From Brachypodium distachyon (lineage: Eukaryota > Streptophyta > Magnoliopsida > Poales > Poaceae), in NCBI RefSeq assembly GCF_000005505.3, contig NC_016134.3, positions 32,178,150-32,242,149 on the forward strand: a DNA stretch of 64,000 bases, in the 5' to 3' direction. Every line of letters starts with the position of its first letter. The first letter of the stretch is position 1. The position numbers were made by a program, and so were the translations under genes. Positions 54,230 to 64,000 of the stretch are shown in pieces. The notes beneath the pieces are model-generated. The model did not search any database. It was not told where the DNA came from and was given only the letters and a program-made list of their open reading frames with translations.

Positions 54230-56294
54230 AACAAGAAAGAAGGTTCCCCGAATAATTTTAAAATTTATCTTATACCTCTGCAGACATGCCGGACACATGG
54301 TTTAGCATTGAGCACACATAGATGTGAAGGTGCCACACCCAATAAACCCAGATGGGCAGGCTGCATAACTGCAAGACCTGCCAATGAAAATTTAATTAGT
54401 ACATTGTAACTCAGAAATTTAAAGTGATGCTTGGGAGCATGTGCTCTTGGTTCAAACAACAATCCCATAGATTGCGCAGCCGCAAGTTGAGTAGCTTGCG
54501 GCTGCGGCTGCGGCGGTGATGATGGCGGTGTCGGAGTCGTCTGCGGTCCTTGGGGTTCTTGGGGCCCCGTAGCCGGCTGCTGTGGAGTCTCCGTGGTCAG
54601 CGGCTCCGTTTGCGTCTTGGCTGCCGCCGACGAAGGAGCAGCCCCGGCCGTGGATGTCCCGGCTTGGGCGACGCTCGAAACGTCGATGCTCGGGCCGACA
54701 TCCCAGACGGGAGATGTCAGATCTGCAGCAGTCTTGGTCTCACCCGTGGCCTGAGTTGCGAGGCTCGGCACGGGGAGATGGAGCCGCCGGGATCTCAGAC
54801 GCGATGCATGTCTGAGATTGTGTGGCCGTCAGAGCCGCCCTGCAGAAATGAAAGTTGATTATTTTCATGACAGTAAAGAAGAAAACCGACGTCAAGGATT
54901 GAAGTGTCGTGAGCCTTACCCAACCGTCATGGGCTTCGGCTTGGGTCCACGACAGGCGGTTTTCTTCCGCTTCACAGTTCTCGGAAGATCTTTCTCGGCT
55001 CCACACTTTTCACGGACCGGCACTGTAGCTGCAACTGGATCCGAAGCCTCGGCAGCAGTAGCAAGATCAGCCTAGTCGGCTGTTACCGGAGAAATGCAGG
55101 CGTGAGCAATCTAATACTAAGTGTTATACTGACTAAGAGAAGATGTCGGGGATTGTTACCTTCAGTGCGACGGGGGCCGGCATGGGCGATCGGCATGTGA
55201 TCCTCTGAGTCTGGATCCTCATGGTCGATGGTTATGCATTGGCTCCCAAAGGAATCAAGTTGCGCCGAGATAACTCTTTGTCAGATAAAAGCCGGCATAA
55301 CCATATGTCGGATAAGAACAGAAGACATATATAAACAAAAACTTACCGGGGGCGGACGGTGCTTCCGGCTGTATGCCGGCATACCCCAGTCCCAACGCTC
55401 CGGCATACTGGTCTTCGCGATTGCCTGAACCCGGCGCCGGACTTCAGCCACTCAAGCCGGACGGTTGACACCCGGTTCGGGTCGAACTGCCCACCGTAAA
55501 AACACATCTTGTGTGTCCGGGTTTGGAGCGGGCACAATCGCCGGTACACAAAGGTTGCCAGCAAATCATCAGCCGTCATCCCTTCTGCCTTGAGCTCGAG
55601 GAGGCCGGCATGAATCTCGTTTATCTCGGGAAGCGTGTCCTTCGGATCACTTCCAATTCTTCTTCCCCTCCGGGAGGCCAACTACGAATCCCGGCAAGTT
55701 GATCTTGTCGGTTTCAAAGGAGTTCTTGACATAGAAAAAGGTCTTGAGCCACTTTTTACAGGACTCGAGACCTTCTACCCTAGGGAAGGCTGAACCCCGG
55801 TGGGGTATGACAGTGGCAGCGCCACATTGGTTCATAGGCTTGGCGGTGCCGGGATTGTCCTTGTCGGGAAGAACTTGGGGCCGAAACATGAAGTATTTGG
55901 CCCACAAGTCGGTGGAAGGCCAGAGGCCGAGATAGGCCTCATAGCAAGTAAGAAATGCAGAGAGAGTGAGGATGGCATTTGCCGGAAGGTGGTGTGGCTG
56001 GAGGCCAAAGAAGTCTAGAAATTTCCTAGTGAAATCACTAGCCAGCAGAGTAAAGTCGCGTTCGAAATGAGCGAGGAAGACGACACGCTCACCAGGTTCA
56101 GGTGTCGGCACGGTTTCATCATTGGGGATCCGGCACTCCACCTCCTCCGGGATCCGCCTGGAGCGGCGAAGCCACTCGATGTCCGCCGGGGAGACATCAG
56201 AGCCTTCCCAGCCAGCTCGCTCCGGTCCCATCTCCTCCTCGGTGTGCTGAGAAACAGGGTCGACGGCGGCGACGTCACGGGACGAAGAGGCCAT
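54230..56294 (-). pseudogene. Gypsy-associated PF04195-type protein remnant
   Basis: From the ATG at 56294 the minus strand is open for 215 codons: ADIEWLRRSRRIPEEVECRI, VVFLAHFERDFTLLASDFTR, FLDFFGLQPHHLPANAILTL, CEAYLGLWPSTDLWAKYF, GLESCKKWLKTFFYVKN and INLPGFVVGLPEGKKNW. This is the domain annotated in grasses as 'putative gypsy type transposon' (PF04195), of unknown function. A frameshift near 55680 moves the continuation (DPKDTLPEINEIHAGLLELK, YRRLCPLQTRTHKMCFYGG) to another frame. The rest, to about 54265, is Pro/Gln/Thr-rich and low-complexity (PQQPATGPQEPQGPQ). The coding strand opposes the gypsy element whose LTR starts 11 bp beyond its ATG. It is probably a separate, older element. 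Confidence 0.8.
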
Positions 56295-56305
56295 TGCTGG
56301 AAACT

Positions 56306-57255
56306 TGTCGCACCAGTGGCACCCGGGGTATCACCGTTGCTCAACGCGTGGTTTGCCTCATTTGCTCCCCGCAAGGACGGCACCCTGGGCAGCACAGCGC
56401 GAGCTGTCCGGGAAGCCACCAGCCCGGCAGGAGCCTGGGAAGGGGTTGTCCTGGAGCAGGACTTGCCGGGCTGCGAGTGTTACCCCGGATGACAGCGTGA
56501 AGATCCCCGTCAGGACACCCTGCGGGAAGCTCACTTGTCAGGGAGGGTGTCTCCTGACGCAGGCGCTTACAACAGGGCCGGTGCCCAGTGCAGGCAGAGT
56601 ATCGACGCCACGTGGCCGCCCGGCAGGCTCCTTTTGCGCAGAGCTGGTCGGAGCATGGAGTGTGGCCCAAGCCGAGCATTAAATGCTCCGACAAGGGAGT
56701 GGTTTCCTGTCTAGCCAACCTACTGCGAGTAGCTTGCAGCGAATCTAGGGCACGTATAGCCCTAGCTACAGTGCTTGGTACCGTGCATGCATGCCAGCGC
56801 AGCAAGGGCAAGCTGCCTAGGGTCCTTGTTCGGCGCATGTCCAAAAGCGCGTCTCCATGCAGACCGTGGCACCTGTGGTATCCCCTTGAGTATAAAAGGA
56901 GGACCAGCGCCACCAGTCAGAGGGTTTCGGTTTTTCTAAGGTTAGACTCTAGCTGGGTTACGATCCCGAGAGATTTAGTGCAAAAGTAGCAAGTAGCCAC
57001 TTAGCAGAAAGGAAGAGAGCGCCCGGGGACTCCCCGGCAACCTGTAAAAACTTGTTTCATTGCCTAATACATACTCAGAAACAGAACGTAGGGTTTTACA
57101 CCTCAGGGTGGCCCGAACCTGGGTAAAACTGGCTTGTACCTAGCTACGCTCGTCATTGGCCTCGCCGGCGATCGCCGGAGCGATCCCCATCACCCACTGC
57201 CGAACCTAATAGGGGGCGCCTAGCATCCCCGGTGTCTAAGCCCCGGGCTAAGACA
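56306..57255 (+). mobile_element. 5' LTR of a gypsy retrotransposon
   Basis: The LTR runs from TGTCGCACCAGTGGCACC to CGGGCTAAGACA (950 bp). Inside is a TATA box at 56890-56899 (gtataaaagg), followed by agggttttacacctc and gaacctgggtaaa, as in many grass gypsy LTRs. Two bases after its end comes TGGCGCGCCAGG (57258-57269), the primer-binding site region. The left boundary is chosen from the TG start and family memory; the target duplication would be beyond the window. Confidence 0.8.
56890..56899 (+). promoter_or_regulatory. TATA box in the gypsy LTR
   Basis: The sequence gtataaaagg lies about 365 bp before the LTR end. It is followed at typical distance by a cagtcagagggtttcgg segment that would contain the transcription start of the retroelement RNA. 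Confidence 0.6.
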
Positions 57256-57362
57256 TCTGGCGCGCCAGGTATGGGGGCGTGCGGAGAGCTCGCCGGTGAC
57301 CGCTGGCGCCATCGTCTGCAGCTACACCAGCTTCGTCTTCTCAGGCGACAGTACTCGTCGCT

Positions 57363-59029
57363 ATGCCTCCTAAGCGGGCTGGCGACTCTTGGATCGACCC
57401 GCGTGGTGCCCCAGCGGCGCACACGCGGTCACACGACGTGCAGCGCACGTCGCAGGATCAGGAGAACCTGAGCCTGCCCGGGTGCAGCAGCAGGTGATAC
57501 TTCCTCCGCCTTCACCGCGCTCCATTGGAGACCGGCCGAGGCTAGCCCCGCAGCCTAGCGCTGGGCCCAGTCATAGCCGGGTCGTCGCTCGTGCTCGTGA
57601 GCCGCACGTCGAGCAGCCGCGGGCCAACGACGAACCACGTCCATCTCAGCATCTTTTTGTTGCCTCCCAAGCAACTCCCTCTGGTTCGCGGGATCGTCCG
57701 CGAGGCACCGGAGCCGTCCCAGACGGCAGCGCCGGGCAGGAGCACGCGGTGCCTCCTGTCCGAACCAGGTCAAAAGCCCTCGTGGTGGCTCAGGCCATCA
57801 TGCGCTACGATCCGCCGCAGGGGACACCGACACACGAGGCGTGGATGGCGGAACTCGCCGCCCTCCTCGCTGCAGCCAACCGCCGGTCAGGAGGATCGCG
57901 TGGCCAGTCTAGGGCTGACATCGGCCCGGTCGGCCCTAACCCCCAGTCGGAGCATTGGGTGGCCGACGGAAGCCGTCGCACAGGCGTGGAGCTCGGCGAC
58001 GCCTCCGTCGACTCATCATCAACGATCCTGCCTGCGGACGTGCGGGGGCTACTCAACGCACGACAGGAGGAGGATCTGCGCGAGCGTCTCGAGCGGCGTC
58101 GCCAACTTGCACGTGACCGCGCCAACCCCGGAGGTCAAGGCGAATTGCTCCGGGGGGCTGAGGACGGTTTCCCTGCATTCACCCGTGAACTGCGGCAGGT
58201 GGAGTGGCCCCACAAGTTCCGAGCCCTGCCAACGCTTGGGATGTACGACGGGACCACGAACCCTAAGGATTTCCTCCTAACTTACTCGTTGGGCATGAAC
58301 GCCGTGGGTGCCGACGAGAAGGTTAGGGCCAACTGGTTCCCCGTGGTCCTGAAAGGATCGGCGAGAACTTGGTTGCTCAACTTGCCGGCAGGATCCATCT
58401 CCTCGTGGGATGACTTGCGCGGGCATTTTGTCAGTGTGTTCCAGGGCGGCTACAAGCGCCCGGGATCCATGGCGGAGCTGCACACCGTGGTGCATAGCCA
58501 AGGGAGACGTTGCGGAGCTTCATCAACCGCTTCTCCAGTCTCTCCTACTGCATTGCTGAGGCGGAGGTTGCCGCCATCATGAACACCTTCGCCATCAACG
58601 TCCGTGACACCAAGATGCGTGAGAAGCTAAGCACGCACCAGATCCGAACGACGCATGAGGTCTACGCCTTGGCACACAAGTGTGCCATGGTCGAGGAAGG
58701 GCGCTTGGCACCCAAACTTGCAGCTAAGGCTGCCGCGAGTCCCGCTGAGGGTTCGCAGAAGAAGGGTTCCCGGAAGCGCGGCGGGAAGCAAGTGCTTGCC
58801 GCGGAACCGGGGGCTACCTCAAGGCCTGCGAAAAAGGCCTCGTCCGCTGGCGGGTCTAGCGGCAAGCCGGGCGACGCGCCCCGCTGCCCCATCCACGCCA
58901 ACGCTACCCATGATGCACAGGATTGCTGCATCCTGCAGGGTATCAAGTAGAGGCGCGAGCAGCGCCGAGCAGCCGACGCCTGCTTCAACTGCGGGGATAT
59001 CGGGCATCTCTCCCGCGACTGCCCGAATG
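57363..59029 (+). pseudogene. Gypsy gag (capsid and CCHC nucleocapsid), broken
   Basis: The ATG at 57363 gives MPPKRAGDSWIDPRGAPAAH, a usual grass gypsy gag start. After a frameshift near 57450 the main frame carries FPAFTRELRQVEWPHKFRAL, NPKDFLLTYSLGMNAVGADE, KGSARTWLLNLPAGSISSW and FVSVFQGGYKRPGSMAEL, the retrotransposon gag (capsid) domain. A second shift near 58505 leads to LRSFINRFSSLSYCIAEAE and a basic Ala/Lys linker. A TAG at 58948-58950 precedes RREQRRAADA and the CCHC knuckle CFNCGDIGHLSRDC. The knuckle is cut two residues later by the solo LTR at 59030 and continues beyond it at 62326. Confidence 0.9.
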
Positions 59030-62000
59030 TGTAACATCCCAAAAATTCAATTTCTTACATGTGCATTGCATTCATGAGCATCATGCCACAATTGCATATT
59101 TGAATTCAAATTTGAATCTCAAAAGGCTTTAAAAGATTTTATTTCAATTTAAACCCTAGGGTTTTCACCCATTTGAGCTTTGGATCTTCAAACCAATAGG
59201 GTTTATTTATAAAAGGGGTTTATTGCATAAATGAGCTATCCCATAATTTTTGGATAATTATTTGTAGTTGAAAATCTATTTTATTTAAATAGTTATATAT
59301 CCCTAAAGGCATTTATAAGGCAAATGTATTTTTACATATTTTATTTTGAAGAGAAATTACTCCCAAAGGTGAATCATGATAAAACATGATTTTACAAATT
59401 TTCTGGAATTTATTTGGGTCAATTTGGAGTTCTAAATCAAAAGATATCAAAGAAATGAGAAAAAGAAAAAAAAGAAAAGGCTAAAAGAAAAGAAAAGGGA
59501 AGAAACCGGACCGGCCCAGTCCCGACCGCGCCCAAGCCGAACCGAGCCAGCCCGGTCCGCGCGTGCGCCCGCAGCCACTGACAGGTGGGGCCCACCTGTC
59601 AGGGCTTTCTTCCCCGAAGGAAAGCGGCCGCGATCTACGCCGCCCGCGCCGCGCCGTCGCCATCGTGACGCCCGCGCCCGTTGATTCCGGCCTTCCCGAA
59701 GTGTCCCGAGCGTGTCCGTATAAAGCCCGGAGTTCCCTCTCTCTTTCCCCTCTGTTTTCCGCACCCGCACGCGTGGGCGCCGCCGGAATCCCTCGCCGGA
59801 GTAGCTCGCCGTCGCCGTCGTTCCCAAGCTGAAAGCCAAGCCACTGGTGAGCCAAGCTCCATCCCCCTTGCCGTTTCCTTACCCCCGAAGCCACGCGCAT
59901 CTCATGACGCGCACGATTTTCCCTTTAGGTCACCGGAGAAGCCGCGCCACCGCTTGCCCGAAGCTCCGCAGCCGTCCGACGCTCGCCGTCGCGTCTCCGC
60001 CGTCGTAGGCGTCATCTCCGGTCACCCCGAGGAGCGCCGCCGCCACTAGCGTCTCCGCCTCGACGAGCCGCGCACGCCCCTCTCCTCCCCGAGCCTAGCT
60101 GTCACCGGAAAAGCCCGCCGCCGGGTCCCCGCGTCACCGGAGCGCCGCCGGTGAGTCCATCTTCAATCTCAGCCGTTGGATCTTGATCAGCGGTCAAGAT
60201 TAGATCAGGTTAATTCATTTTAATCGAAACGGTACCATCCAATGAGATCACACCACATGGCACTGCTTAAATAAAAACGAGAATAAAATTTTAATCCCGA
60301 AATTGTTTTAAATGGCACTTTTGCAGAAAAGCCCATGTAACTTCAAATGATCATATCTTTTTATCTGTTTGGCCAAATTTAATGATCCACACCTTTCTGA
60401 AATCCTAAGGAATTGTAGAATCTTTTGGCACTTTTTAAATTTAAATTTGAATATTTGAATCTCGGTCAATTACAGAACAGGGTTTAATGCCTTTTAATTC
60501 ATAACTAATTATTTAGAAATCCTTTTTAATTGAAACCAGTGCCCAAATTTTTTTTATTGTCCTCTGTCCTTTGGGACAGAGAAATAAATATTTTGAATTA
60601 AATTATTTGACTGATTCCAATAAAACCTTATTTAGGGTTTTAATAAATTGTTTTTTCCCTTTTGTTTAAAACCATATTGCATTTGTTTTAATTACTTATG
60701 CTTAAGATCAGTCGATCACCAAAATAAAATAAACCAAATGATGTCACATGCTTGCATCGCATCATAGCATACTTTGTTTTTGTCATGATGTCAATTGTGT
60801 GTGTATATTGTTTGTATTTGAATAGTTTTCTCGGAGAGCGAACCTTGTGATTGTGACGAGTGTTTGAACTCCAACTGCTACCAAGGCAAGTTCGCTTTGA
60901 TCATATCCCATTACTGTTGTTTTTAAAATACTTATGCATTAGAGTTGTTTGTACAAATGCATTGATAGGATCATTACTCGTACTTATGCTAGCTATGATT
61001 GACCTACTAGCTATAGGGCTACCTTTGCCAAGAATCCTCCACCAATAGCCATCGTGATTAGTATTGCTTAGCCATGCTATGTTAGTAAACGTGGGAGGGA
61101 ATCTCAATCACTGTGAAATGATGATGTGTAGTGATTTTGGAAACTTGGCAAAAACAACCCTAATGAACCATCCTGGGTGGACTGCTTTGAGATTTTGAGA
61201 TGTTATGCGACGTCAGGTCCATTTCTATGGGTCCCTCTGAGTCGAGTCTCCGTGGATTCGGAGATGGATCGTCCATGGACGTCTCTTCCGTTGATTCGGG
61301 GAGCGCTTGCGTCGCGAATGTGGAATGCCACCTGGGGTATCAGAGACTGGACTATTTTTCTGTTTAGTAGCTTCCAGTACAACCACATGGTAATATGGGC
61401 TCTGCCTGGATGGAGTAAGAAATGTTTACCCAGATCCGAGGGATTGTACTGAGGTAGTTGTGTAGGTGGGAGCGCGGGTCCCTCAGGTGGTCTGGGTGAA
61501 CGTGGTCTGAAAATTCTTGAAGTCGATGCCCTTGCTACTCCACCAGGAGGACAGCAAGGGATTAACACGTCGATTTCTTGTGGGGAATGTGTATAACCTC
61601 TCGAAAGAGTCAAACTAAGTACTTAGCCATGTCCCTGGTTACGGACAATCATGAGCAACTAGATATGGGGGCTGTAAGGAAGGTCTCAGTCATTCCAACT
61701 TCTTAAATAAAATGAATGGTTTGAACTTGGGTTTAGGAGCATTGATGTTTCTACTCGATGTCCTTAGATTAATAGGAGCACCGGTGTTTCTACCCAGTGT
61801 CCATTAGTTAACAATATTGTAACATTCAATTGTAGTAGGATAAACTATGTTTGGCTACCACGCCATAAAGTCTGAACCCCACTATACCTACTTGGTAGGA
61901 TCTGTTATAACTTCCAGGTGAACTTGCCAATACATTCAATGTATTGACCACGTAGTGGTTGCAAATCAATAATGCAGGTGAATCTGACAAAGAGTGAGGT

Positions 62001-62325
62001 TCGCCGATGTTCTTTGGGTCATGTGCTTACATTCCAACATGCTCTCTCCTCTGGGAGTAGTTGAGGCCCATTTGCTCTACCTTTCCGCTGCAAGTTTTTG
62101 AAACAATATTCTTGTTATCTTGAAACTCTATTTGTTATGCTGACCCGAGGGGTCATGCAAATTTGTAAGTACAATTAAGTTCTGGATGATACGATGTAAT
62201 AAAGTACATTTTGACCTTTGTATCTTGGTATTACATCTTGAAACTGTGTGTGCTAGTGAGTCGATCCAGGGACTAGCACAAATAAGCACATAGATCGAAC
62301 CCTTGTAAGGGGGAGGATCGCTTCA
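59030..62325. mobile_element. Solo LTR, 3.3 kb, inside the gypsy gag-pol
   Basis: The block begins TGTAACATCCCAAAAATTC and ends GGGGGAGGATCGCTTCA. It is flanked by GAATG at 59025-59029 and 62326-62330, an exact 5-bp duplication, and removing it rejoins the host frame. TG...CA ends, size and single copy point to a solo LTR of a long-LTR gypsy element. Inside, 59500-60160 is very GC-rich with a run of short unrecognised ORFs, then AT-rich sequence follows. No gag-pol is present. A plus-strand exon/leader of the donor element's transcript may explain the GC block, but that is a guess. Confidence 0.88.
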
Positions 62326-62330
62326 GAATG

Positions 62331-63354
62331 ACCCCAGAGCTGGAGCAAAGCCTACCGGTAGAGAGGAAGCCCAGGGGGGTCGAGGCCAAGCCCGCGCCGG
62401 CAGGGAGCGGCCTCCCCGAGGGCGAGACAAGGCTCATGCTGAGAAGCAGCGTGAGTCCGATTACAACGAGGGCGACGAGCCCGGCTTCCAGGAGGCCCGC
62501 GGCATCGCCTGCATCCATGGGGGAGATTATGCTCTCTCATCCTATAGCGCGGTGAAGCGCCTCACCTGAGAGGTGTGTGCGCTGTTGCCGGACATGGAGA
62601 TGCAGTAGTTGAAGTGGTCGACATGCCGATCACCTTCAACTCTGACGATCACCCAGCTCGGCAGCTGGGGTCAGGGGTTTTGTCTTTCGTGGTCTCACCG
62701 ATCATCAACAACATGACGGTGACCAAGGTGCGGGTGGACAACGGAGCGGGGTTAAACCTCCTGTCCGTCAGGTTGGTGGAGAAGCTTCAGCTGCCGCTGG
62801 AGCAGATGAAGCCCACCGACCCGTTCCGAGGAGTGAACCCCGGGATTGTGCGCCCCCTGGGGCGCATCATGCTGCTGGTCACCTTCGGGTCCCGGAAAGC
62901 ATTTAGGACTGAGCACCTCATGTTTGATGTGGCTCATACCCCGTTGCCGTACAACGGGATCCTTGGTCGGCTAGCGCTGATCAAGTTTATGGCGGCAACC
63001 CATTGCGCCTATGGCGTGATGAAGATGCCGTCCACGTATGGAGTCCTGTCCATCAAGTGCAATCTCAAGGACGTGGCTTGGTGTGTTGGCGAGGTCGTCA
63101 AGGCCGCCGCCGCAGCTGATTCTAGTGATGAAGGCGTCGCCGGAAGTGAAGGCTCGCTGCCGGGCGATCGCCCCGCAGCGAAGAAGGCTCGTGTTACCCC
63201 GCAGCAACTAGCCGGGAGAAGCACAAGCTCGAGCTCACGCCCCGGCAAGGGCCTGAAGCTCCAGGAGGAGGCCACCAAGGTGAAGAAGTTGCCCCTCCAA
63301 GCCGGCAACTAGGAGCACACCGTCACCATCGATGCGAACCTCGATGCCAAATAG
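62331..63354 (+). pseudogene. Gypsy aspartic protease region, with stops
   Basis: After the rejoined gag end the frame shifts. From about 62575 it reads VVDMPITFNSDDHPARQLG, then VRVDNGAGLNLLSVRLVEKL, the retropepsin active-site region, where most grass gypsy enzymes have D-G-G or D-S-G and this copy has D-N-G. LPYNGILGRLALIKFMA follows, the usual second protease motif. The linker to RT contains TAG stops at 63310-63312 and 63352-63354. Both are in the same frame as the RT that follows, so the polyprotein cannot be completed. Confidence 0.85.
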
Positions 63355-64000
63355 GAAAGCGCCCTCATCACTTTCCTCCAGGAGAACGCCGACGTGTTCG
63401 CTTGGGAACCATCGGATCTTCCCGGAGTCCCTAAGGAGGTGATCGAGCATCGACTTGCGGTGCGTCCAGATGTCCGCCCTGTCAAGCAGAAGGTCCGCCA
63501 GCAAGCACAGGAGCGCAAAGACTTCATCAAGCAAGAAGTGGACAAGCTAAAAGCTGCGGGGGCTATTAGGGAAGTACTGTACCCCACTTGGTTAGCAAAC
63601 CCAGTTGTAGTACCCAAGGGGGAAAACAAACTGCGCATGTGTGTAGATTTTACTGATCTAAATCGTGCATGTCCCAAAGACCCCTTCCCTGTACCCCGCA
63701 TTGATCAAATAGTAGATTCCACTGCCGGTTGTGATTTATTATCTTTTTTGGATGCTTTTTCCGGCTACCATCAGATTAAGATGGCAGTCGAGGACGAGGA
63801 AAAAACTGCGTTCATCACCCTGGTTGGCTGCTACTGTTACACGTGCATGCCTTTCGGGTTGAAGAACGCGGGCTCAACATTCCAGCGTGCCTTACGCGAG
63901 TGTTTGGGACCCCAGCTAGGCTGAAACGTTGAGGCCTACATGGATGATATCTACATCAAGTCAAAGCGCGGGGACTCGCTCATTGATGACTTGCGGGAGA
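63355..64000 (+). pseudogene. Gypsy reverse transcriptase, 5' part, with a stop
   Basis: The frame reads VFAWEPSDLPGVPKEVIEH, NPVVVPKGENKLRMCVDFTD, LNRACPKDPFPVPRIDQIV, FLDAFSGYHQIKMAVEDEEK and MPFGLKNAGSTFQRAL, the standard Ty3/gypsy RT blocks. A TGA at 63922-63924 replaces the arginine normally found there, a change explained by C-to-T at a CpG. In the same frame the catalytic box YMDDIYIKS follows at about 63937. The protein runs off the window at 64000. Confidence 0.92.

Larger units (their letters stand above)
57258..64000 (+). mobile_element. Gypsy retrotransposon body, runs off right edge
   Basis: The order LTR, primer-binding site, gag, zinc knuckle, protease, reverse transcriptase is that of Ty3/gypsy elements. 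It is interrupted at the end of gag by a 3.3-kb solo LTR (59030-62325). At least three in-frame stops and several frameshifts show it is inactive. RNase H, integrase and the 3' LTR would lie beyond 64000. Confidence 0.92.

Noticed and set aside
1..64000. An undescribed multi-gene system or biosynthetic cluster
   Set aside because: The five host genes belong to unrelated core pathways, and everything between them is explained by known classes of mobile DNA or shows no signal.

Overview
The window is plant nuclear DNA, almost certainly from a grass and probably a pooid (the Brachypodium / Triticeae / oat group). Five intron-containing genes match well-known plant proteins. Between and inside them lie many grass-type mobile elements. 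The most telling are about ten Stowaway MITEs with CTCCCTCCGT-type ends and TA target duplications, plus Helitrons, MULEs, an L1 LINE and gypsy/copia LTR elements. Species cannot be fixed from the sequence alone. No prokaryotic genes, CRISPR arrays, rRNA or convincing tRNA genes were seen.

Layout. 1-2.7 kb: a decayed PDR-type ABC transporter (minus strand), cut by a short copia-like LTR element and truncated by another LTR. 4.5-6.8 kb: intact FLU gene (minus), the TPR regulator of chlorophyll precursor synthesis. 8.7-9.9 kb: truncated copia-like element and a Stowaway. 10.1-17.6 kb: 12-exon TAF6 gene (minus). 18-19.4 kb: small MITEs. 19.7-22.4 kb: ANT1-type amino acid transporter (minus), with a 92-bp perfect palindrome in its first intron. 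23.0-23.9 kb: a solo LTR inside a Stowaway MITE. 24.4-24.8 kb: PPR pseudogene. 27.1-32.7 kb: 8-exon gene for the PP4 (PPX) phosphatase catalytic subunit (plus), with two heat-shock-element-like clusters just before its ATG and one GC-AG intron. 33.8-35.2 kb: Helitron 3' end, 46-bp tandem repeats and a near-perfect Stowaway. 35.4-42.7 kb: a dead L1 LINE (minus) carrying a 1-kb hAT-like insert. 43.1-44.6 kb: a Pack-MULE that appears to carry pieces of three host genes. 45.7-47.8 kb: candidate LTR with tandem arrays and its own minus-strand TATA box. 48.2-50.5 kb: two-exon gene for a small EAR-motif protein (plus). 52.7-53.7 kb: long-TIR MULE with a 302-bp Helitron nested in one arm. 54.2-56.3 kb: remnant of a gypsy-associated PF04195 protein (minus). 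56.3-64.0 kb: the 5' LTR, gag, protease and start of RT of a gypsy element (plus), split by a 3.3-kb solo LTR and carrying several stop codons; it runs off the right edge.

The host genes are unrelated housekeeping or regulatory genes (chloroplast tetrapyrrole control, TFIID, amino acid transport, PP4 signalling, a probable transcriptional repressor). They form no pathway or cluster. I found no convincing undescribed multi-gene system. The strongest curiosities are structural: the zero-spacer 92-bp palindrome, several nested insertions whose target duplications can be read base by base, the multi-gene Pack-MULE, and the heat-shock-like motifs at the PP4 gene.
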